NCBI GenBank assembly: GCA_964651395.1
Contig: CAZYXZ010000005.1
Location: 1 to 64,000 of the forward strand
From: CAZYXZ01 sp964651395
GTDB lineage: Bacteria; Actinomycetota; Actinomycetes; BP-191
Length of the DNA stretch: 64,000 bases
Reading direction: 5' to 3'
Shown: positions 60,369 through 64,000 of the stretch, piece by piece
Layout: each line of letters opens with the position of its first letter
How positions within the stretch are numbered: the first letter of the stretch is position 1
Position numbers and translations under genes: made by a program
The notes under the pieces: model-generated
What the model saw: the letters and a program-made list of their open reading frames with translations, nothing else
Database searches by the model: none
What the model was told of the DNA's origin: nothing

Positions 60369-60629
60369 GTGACGACCGCAGCCCAGAGCGATCACAAGAC
60401 GAAGGTAGTCACGATCATCGTCAACACCAGGCCTCACGAGTGGCTGGAGAAGGACATCACCTTCGAGCAGGCAGTCGAGCTCGCGTTTCCGGGCCAGCCG
60501 TACGACCCCGCCGGAACGACGGTCGAATACAGCCGGGGCCACGGTCCGGACAAGTCGCTGCGGCCCGGAGAGCGTGTGCATGTAAAGGACGGCATGGTCT
60601 TCGATGTCGAAGCCGCCAACCGGTCCTGA
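60369..60629 (+). CDS. Single-domain ubiquitin-like modifier (Multi_ubiq family-like)
   Basis: 86 residues from GTG 60369; AGAGGAG lies six bases upstream. The sequence TIIVNTRPHEWLEKDITFEQ, then VELAFPG, TVEYSRGHG and RPGERVHVKDGMVFDVEAAN follows the bacterial multi-ubiquitin domain (VNG....ISFEE...LA...TV.YS...L..G..V.VKDGM.F.V). It has one domain, while many family members carry two or more. It ends ...EAANRS, with no Gly-Gly and no obvious trimming site. Its stop lies 26 bases inside the E1-like gene, so production of the two is coupled. Proposed role: the protein tag or partner of the E1-like enzyme. Confidence 0.84.
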   Translation: MTTAAQSDHKTKVVTIIVNTRPHEWLEKDITFEQAVELAFPGQPYDPAGTTVEYSRGHGPDKSLRPGERVHVKDGMVFDVEAANRS

Positions 60630-61764
60630 AGACTCGATCTCCAGGCTGTACTCAGACGGGTACGACGTTCTCCTCGAGAACGGTCACCTGAAGGTCCGCG
60701 TCCCCTACCTGTCGCCGAGCGGACCCCGTGGCGACGGGCGCCTGGTGCTCCCCGTCAACGACACCGATGGTGTCCTGAATGATGCCCTCAGCGACCACAC
60801 CATCTGGTTCTCCGGCGAGGAGCCGCGGGACGAACGTGGCGCACCGCTTGGTGGCGCGAACCAGCGCGACCTCGGCAATGGCGACACTGCCAACTTCATG
60901 CTGTCCTTCAAGCCGCCAAGCGGCAGTTACGCCAGCCTGTACGAGAAGGTCCGCGGGTACGCACGCATCCTGAGTACCCCGGCGGTACAACTGGATCCCG
61001 TTCTCTCGGCCACACCAGGCGCGGCTTTTCAAGTGGTGGAAGACGGATTGCCGTTCGTGTACCGCGACACAAACACCACGCGAGCCGGCCTCACGGAGCT
61101 AAGCAATCTCTTTCGCGGCCATACCGTTGCGATCGTCGGGGTCGGAGGTACCGGGAGTTACATTCTTGATCAGGTTGCGAAGACGTGGGTCGATCGAATC
61201 ATCCTCATCGACGGCGACGTCTTCGAAAACCACAACGCGTTCCGAGCGCCGGGTGCTGCCTCACACGAAGCGCTTCAGAAGCGCCAGAGCAAGGCCGAGT
61301 ACTTCGCGGCCGAGTACTCCCGTATGCACACCGGTATCACTCCGCACGCGGAACATCTGACGGCCGATAACCTGGACCTGTTGGCGGACGCAACGTTCGT
61401 CTTCCTCGCGGCGGCCGATGCGAAGGCGCGCCCTGACATCATGGTGTGGCTCCGGGAGCGCAGCATCCCATTCATCGACGTGGGAATGGGTGTGAGCATC
61501 GGCGACAGTGGGCTCACCGGGCTGCTGAAGGTCACCTCGTACCCGATTGGCGCGGACGCGCTGCCACTGCAGAGTGCGGACACCGCGCCTGGTGAGGATG
61601 ACTACGGCAGCAACATCCAAGTTGCCGACCTGAATGCCCTCAACGCGGTGCTGGCGGTCATCCAGTGGAAGCGTCAGCTCGGCTACTTCGCTGCCCATTC
61701 GTTGACGACCGAAACCGTTTACAAGCTCTACCTCAACGAGCTGCGCAACGGCGACACCGAATGA
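60604..61764 (+). CDS. E1/ThiF-like adenylyltransferase with N-terminal DUF6791-like domain, no cysteines
   Basis: 386 residues from ATG 60604. The N-terminal ~165 residues (ISRLYSDGYDVLLENGHLKV..., VPYLSPSG) resemble DUF6791, a domain found ahead of ThiF in such operons. The C-terminal domain is an E1/ThiF fold: VAIVGVGGTGSYILDQVAK (G179-G184), LIDGDVFENHNAFR (D203, D205, N209, N211, R214), K230, and AAADAKARPDIM (D272), followed by SNIQVADLNALNAVLAVIQW. The ATP site looks complete. I find no Cys anywhere in the protein, so no E1 thioester can form. It should adenylate the modifier's C-terminus; what happens next is unknown (direct transfer, or an oxyester on Ser/Thr). Overlaps the DUF6527-like gene by ATGA. 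Confidence 0.84.
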   Translation: MSKPPTGPEDSISRLYSDGYDVLLENGHLKVRVPYLSPSGPRGDGRLVLPVNDTDGVLNDALSDHTIWFSGEEPRDERGAPLGGANQRDLGNGDTANFMLSFKPPSGSYASLYEKVRGYARILSTPAVQLDPVLSATPGAAFQVVEDGLPFVYRDTNTTRAGLTELSNLFRGHTVAIVGVGGTGSYILDQVAKTWVDRIILIDGDVFENHNAFRAPGAASHEALQKRQSKAEYFAAEYSRMHTGITPHAEHLTADNLDLLADATFVFLAAADAKARPDIMVWLRERSIPFIDVGMGVSIGDSGLTGLLKVTSYPIGADALPLQSADTAPGEDDYGSNIQVADLNALNAVLAVIQWKRQLGYFAAHSLTTETVYKLYLNELRNGDTE

Positions 61765-62159
61765 GTCGCGCGGAGCGCTTTGTAGCGCAGATTGTAGACG
61801 CTTTCCCGTCGCCACTGCAGCCGGGCGTGTTGTACGTCTCCACCGCGTACTCGACCGCGGCACACATCTGTCCTTGCGGGTGCGGAAGTGAGGTGGTCAC
61901 CAAGCTCTCGCCAGCCCGCTGGAAGGTGATCTTCGACGGCGAGGTTTCGCTAAGCCCGTCCGTCGCAAGTACCGGACTCCCCTGCAACTCGCACTACTTC
62001 ATCACCCGTGGTGCAGTGGATTGGCGTCGGAAGCTCGACTCGAGTGAGGCTGCGCTAACCCAAGCCGTCGATCGTGACGCACTTCATCAGCATCGGGTCC
62101 CATCGAAGAGCAACTGGTTCGCCAGACTGCGGCAAGGGATCGGACGCTTGTTCACGTAG
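61761..62159 (+). CDS. DUF6527-like small protein with Cys/His metal site
   Basis: 132 residues from ATG 61761 (ATGA overlap). LQPGVLYVSTAYSTAAHICP, then CGCGSEVVTKLSP, VSLSPSV, LPCNSHYFI and RGAVDW follow DUF6527, a family usually found beside multi-ubiquitin and ThiF genes. H35, C37, C39, C41 with C75 and H78 are a likely metal (zinc) site. The C-terminal ~40 residues are basic. It could act as a conjugation ligase-like, peptidase-like or target-binding partner; nothing distinguishes these. It ends 15 bases before the convergent integrase stop. Confidence 0.8.
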   Translation: MSRAERFVAQIVDAFPSPLQPGVLYVSTAYSTAAHICPCGCGSEVVTKLSPARWKVIFDGEVSLSPSVASTGLPCNSHYFITRGAVDWRRKLDSSEAALTQAVDRDALHQHRVPSKSNWFARLRQGIGRLFT

Positions 62160-62174
62160 CTCGCGCTCGAGCAC

Positions 62175-63617
62175 CTAGTCACGGCCGGTCAATCGGTTGG
62201 ACGTCGCCGGCTCAACATCTTGCTGTTGCTCGCCGTGACCTGGCGGCGACTCGGCGTTCTGTGTCTCTTCGAGCGCCCTGGCGTACGCGTCCATGGCCGC
62301 AGCGGAGGCGGCGGCTTGATCAAGGTTGGGGTCGAGGTAGCCGCGTGTGGTCCGGTCGTCTGAGTGGCCGAGGTACTCGCGGGCGAACTCGATCGGCAAG
62401 CCGGACCGCACGATGATCGTCGCGCCAGTGTGACGAAGTCGATGCGGCGTGGCGCGAGCGACGCCGACGCTCGTAGCCACTCGTTGCCAAGCAGCACGCA
62501 AGTTGGCGTCGTCGAGTTGGGTTCCGATGTCGGTCGTGAAGACCAGGTCCTGGTCGGCCCACCGCAGCGGAGATCCGACAGCCGCCATGTGCTCGTTGAA
62601 TGCCCGGATCTGCTCTTGCTGACGGGCGTGATGCTCAATCAGTTCGCGATGAAGGACCTCGGGCAGCTTCAACAGGCGAAGCTTGTGGCCCTTCGAGTCG
62701 CTCACAACGCGCTCGGTCCGCAACGGTGAGCCGTCGCGTCGCTTCTGCCGCCGCACGTTGGCCCCGAAGTAGACCTCGCCGTTCGCCAGGTTGATGCGCG
62801 ACCATCGCAGCTCGAGGATCTCGCCGATGCGAGCGGCGAGCATGAAGAGGGCGAGCCAGAGCGAACGGCGCGCGTCCGCGGCCATCGCCGGCCACAGCAA
62901 TTTCATCTCTTCCTTGGTGTGGCCGGTCACACGGGTGGCTGGCGCTCGCTTCCCGCCGGGGAGTTTGCAGTCCATCGCCGGGTTGTAGGGGATGCGGTTG
63001 TCGCGCTTGGCGTCCTGCAGCGATCGCCGGAGCGCCGCAAGCATCCCCTTCAGCGAGGAATATGAGCGCGTCTTCGTCGACGGGTTCTCGATCCGCCGCC
63101 GGGCGTTCGCCTGCCGCTTGGCGATCTCGTTCTTCGACCGATGACCCTTGCCTTCGCCGGTGCGTCGCGGTCCTCCCCGAACGACGACGTCGCGTGACTT
63201 CTTCGCGAGCCACGCCTGGATCAGTGGCGTCGTGAGCTCCTCGAGTTTCCACCCACCGAGTTCCGGCACGACGTGGTTCTCCCAGTCGGCCTCGTAGCCG
63301 TCGCGAGTGGAGGACTCGATGGCGCCGATCGTCACCTCGTCGTCCAGGATGGCGAACCAGCGAACGCCCCACTCGGTAATCGTCATCGACTCACTCGTGG
63401 TGGCGCCCTGCATGCGCTGCGCAATCCGCAGTTCGATGAGCTTGTCCGTGACTTCCTGCTTGGTCTTGCCGTACACCGTTGCGCGCCGCCGTACCCCATC
63501 TGGGCCCCGTACGCCGGTCAGCTGGCCGATCCACCTTCCGTCCTGGCGCTTGTGGATGGAGCCTTCGCCGTAGCCGCGCCTCTTCTTCGGCTTCTTCTCG
63601 TCCGCCTGCTCGGCCAT
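62175..63617 (-). CDS. Tyrosine recombinase/integrase
   Basis: 480 residues from ATG 63617, overlapping the excisionase stop (TGATG). An AP2-like arm-binding N-terminus (YGEGSIHKRQDGRWIGQLTG) precedes a SAM-like core-binding domain (~75-210) and the catalytic domain: R263 (AARIGE), K309 region, H392/R395 (HRLRH), H418 (YLGH) and nucleophile Y427 (RGYLDP). It is intact. It should insert and excise the element at the tRNA-Arg site, about 3 kb away, an unusually large distance for a tRNA integrase, with the cargo in between. Confidence 0.9.
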   Translation of the reverse strand: MAEQADEKKPKKRRGYGEGSIHKRQDGRWIGQLTGVRGPDGVRRRATVYGKTKQEVTDKLIELRIAQRMQGATTSESMTITEWGVRWFAILDDEVTIGAIESSTRDGYEADWENHVVPELGGWKLEELTTPLIQAWLAKKSRDVVVRGGPRRTGEGKGHRSKNEIAKRQANARRRIENPSTKTRSYSSLKGMLAALRRSLQDAKRDNRIPYNPAMDCKLPGGKRAPATRVTGHTKEEMKLLWPAMAADARRSLWLALFMLAARIGEILELRWSRINLANGEVYFGANVRRQKRRDGSPLRTERVVSDSKGHKLRLLKLPEVLHRELIEHHARQQEQIRAFNEHMAAVGSPLRWADQDLVFTTDIGTQLDDANLRAAWQRVATSVGVARATPHRLRHTGATIIVRSGLPIEFAREYLGHSDDRTTRGYLDPNLDQAAASAAAMDAYARALEETQNAESPPGHGEQQQDVEPATSNRLTGRD

Positions 63618-63811
63618 CAGCTGGCCTTCCGCATCGAGACGAGTTGATCGAGCGAACTGCGGGGGATACGCAGCTTGCCGCGGATCTGGATTCCCGGGAG
63701 CTCGCCCGCGTCCACCATGCGGTAGATCGACGAGCGCGAGATCGCGAGCAGAGCGGCCGCCTGGGCAGTGGTGCAGAGGAGCGATTCGTGCGGTTCGTTG
63801 AGCGTGTTCAT
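63617..63811 (-). CDS. Excisionase-like helix-turn-helix protein
   Basis: 64 residues from ATG 63811. A MerR-like winged helix (CTTAQAAALLAISRSSIYRM, then VDAGELPGIQIRGKLRIPRS) matches the DNA-binding/excisionase family HTH_17. Start-stop overlap with the integrase gene means they are co-expressed, as in pSAM2-type elements. It would bend att DNA to favour excision. Confidence 0.85.
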   Translation of the reverse strand: MNTLNEPHESLLCTTAQAAALLAISRSSIYRMVDAGELPGIQIRGKLRIPRSSLDQLVSMRKAS

Positions 63812-63903
63812 CGAGAGTCCTTCGTTCGAGGATCGCGTTTGCCGCGACGTCCAACCCCGGGCTAACCGCCGGCTTCACCGCGTGGGTGGGCCGGAGTTGG
63901 CGC

Positions 63904-64000
63904 TCACGGCGGGGTATCTGTTGGCGACCCATCTCGGCCGTGGAGGAGCACTTCCAGTGCCTCGTAGAGGCCGGTCACGAGCCGCGTCGGATCGCGCTCG
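63904..64000 (-). CDS. C-terminal end of an element protein (partial)
   Basis: An open frame enters from the right edge and ends at TGA 63904-63906. The visible 31 residues (...DPTRLVTGLYEALEVLLHG, then RDGSPTDTPP) look like a protein end: an amphipathic helix plus a polar tail. It lies upstream of the excisionase gene in the same direction, where pSAM2-like elements carry replication or transfer genes. The family cannot be judged from this. Confidence 0.42.
   Translation of the reverse strand, partial: ERDPTRLVTGLYEALEVLLHGRDGSPTDTPP

Larger units (their letters stand above)
59099..64000. mobile_element. Integrated element at tRNA-Arg (left end; right end beyond window)
   Basis: The boundary is the tRNA-Arg 3' fragment at 59099-59141. 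Inside are an ImmA/XRE pair, a ubiquitin-like operon, and, reading toward the att site, excisionase and tyrosine integrase genes. Further element genes continue off the right edge. No replication or transfer genes are visible here, so whether it is an integrative plasmid/ICE or a satellite/prophage cannot be told. Confidence 0.75.

Noticed and set aside
1..64000. CRISPR arrays, rRNA genes, insertion sequences
   Set aside because: No regularly spaced repeats, rRNA-like sequence or transposase genes were found on reading both strands.

Overview
The window is high-GC DNA from an actinomycete-type bacterium (Actinomycetota). Supporting signs are GTG and TTG starts, long chains of ATGA/GTGA start-stop overlaps, an F420-type luciferase-like oxidoreductase, a DinB/TIGR03086 protein, an actinobacterial MFS/ABC repertoire and a fused Wzz-BY-kinase. 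Genus cannot be fixed from the sequence alone. No stretch over about 150 bases lacks a feature, and there is no rRNA, CRISPR array or intact tRNA.

Region A (1-18.3 kb) is a glycan or glycoside uptake and breakdown locus. It holds two tandem secreted clan-A glycosidases, a GH2-type hydrolase, a GH106-type (rhamnosidase-like) hydrolase and a phytanoyl-CoA-dioxygenase-like oxygenase. With them are a substrate-binding lipoprotein and a seven-gene, stop-start-coupled operon. That operon encodes a fused LivH-LivM permease, an MFS permease fused to a LivF ATPase, a LivG ATPase and four small envelope proteins. A 23-bp inverted repeat (6-bp arms, 11-bp spacer) lies in front of three gene starts at 2104, 7409 and 18302 and probably marks one regulon. 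Region B (18.3-25.6 kb) is mixed metabolism: an LLM oxidoreductase, an alpha/beta hydrolase with no catalytic His, a SnoaL-like protein, a three-part epimerase/oxidoreductase fusion, a DUF2304 protein, and a TetR regulator with a methyltransferase.

Region C (25.7-46.9 kb) is an exopolysaccharide or capsule cluster. It contains about eight glycosyltransferases, UDP-glucuronate decarboxylase (UDP-xylose supply), a Wzy-like polymerase, a Wzz/BY-kinase, a Wzx-like flippase, a WbsX-like protein, several methyltransferases (TylF, FkbM and others) and a 2-oxoglutarate oxygenase. The product is predicted to be a methylated glycan. Region D (46.9-59.0 kb) is mixed: methyltransferases, a TIGR03086 protein, an acyltransferase-3 gene broken by an in-frame TGA, a cupin, a LuxR-type regulator, a degenerate ketol-acid reductoisomerase homologue, secreted and membrane proteins, YjbQ, and an ArsR-SRPBCC pair with a clear promoter and operator.

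Region E (59.1 kb to the window end) is the left part of an integrated mobile element. It starts at a displaced 3' fragment of tRNA-Arg(ACG) and carries a tyrosine integrase and excisionase. Its cargo is an ImmA/IrrE protease and XRE repressor divergent from a three-gene ubiquitin-like operon: a single-domain Multi_ubiq-like modifier without a C-terminal Gly-Gly, an E1/ThiF-like protein with no cysteine at all, and a DUF6527-like protein with a Cys/His metal-binding pattern. A promoter (TTGAAA-N17-TACAGT) and a perfect 9+6+9 inverted repeat sit between the two arms. This is the best candidate in the window for an unusual system: a repressor-controlled ubiquitin-like pathway, possibly for defence, that seems to lack E2, JAB peptidase and any E1 thioester cysteine.
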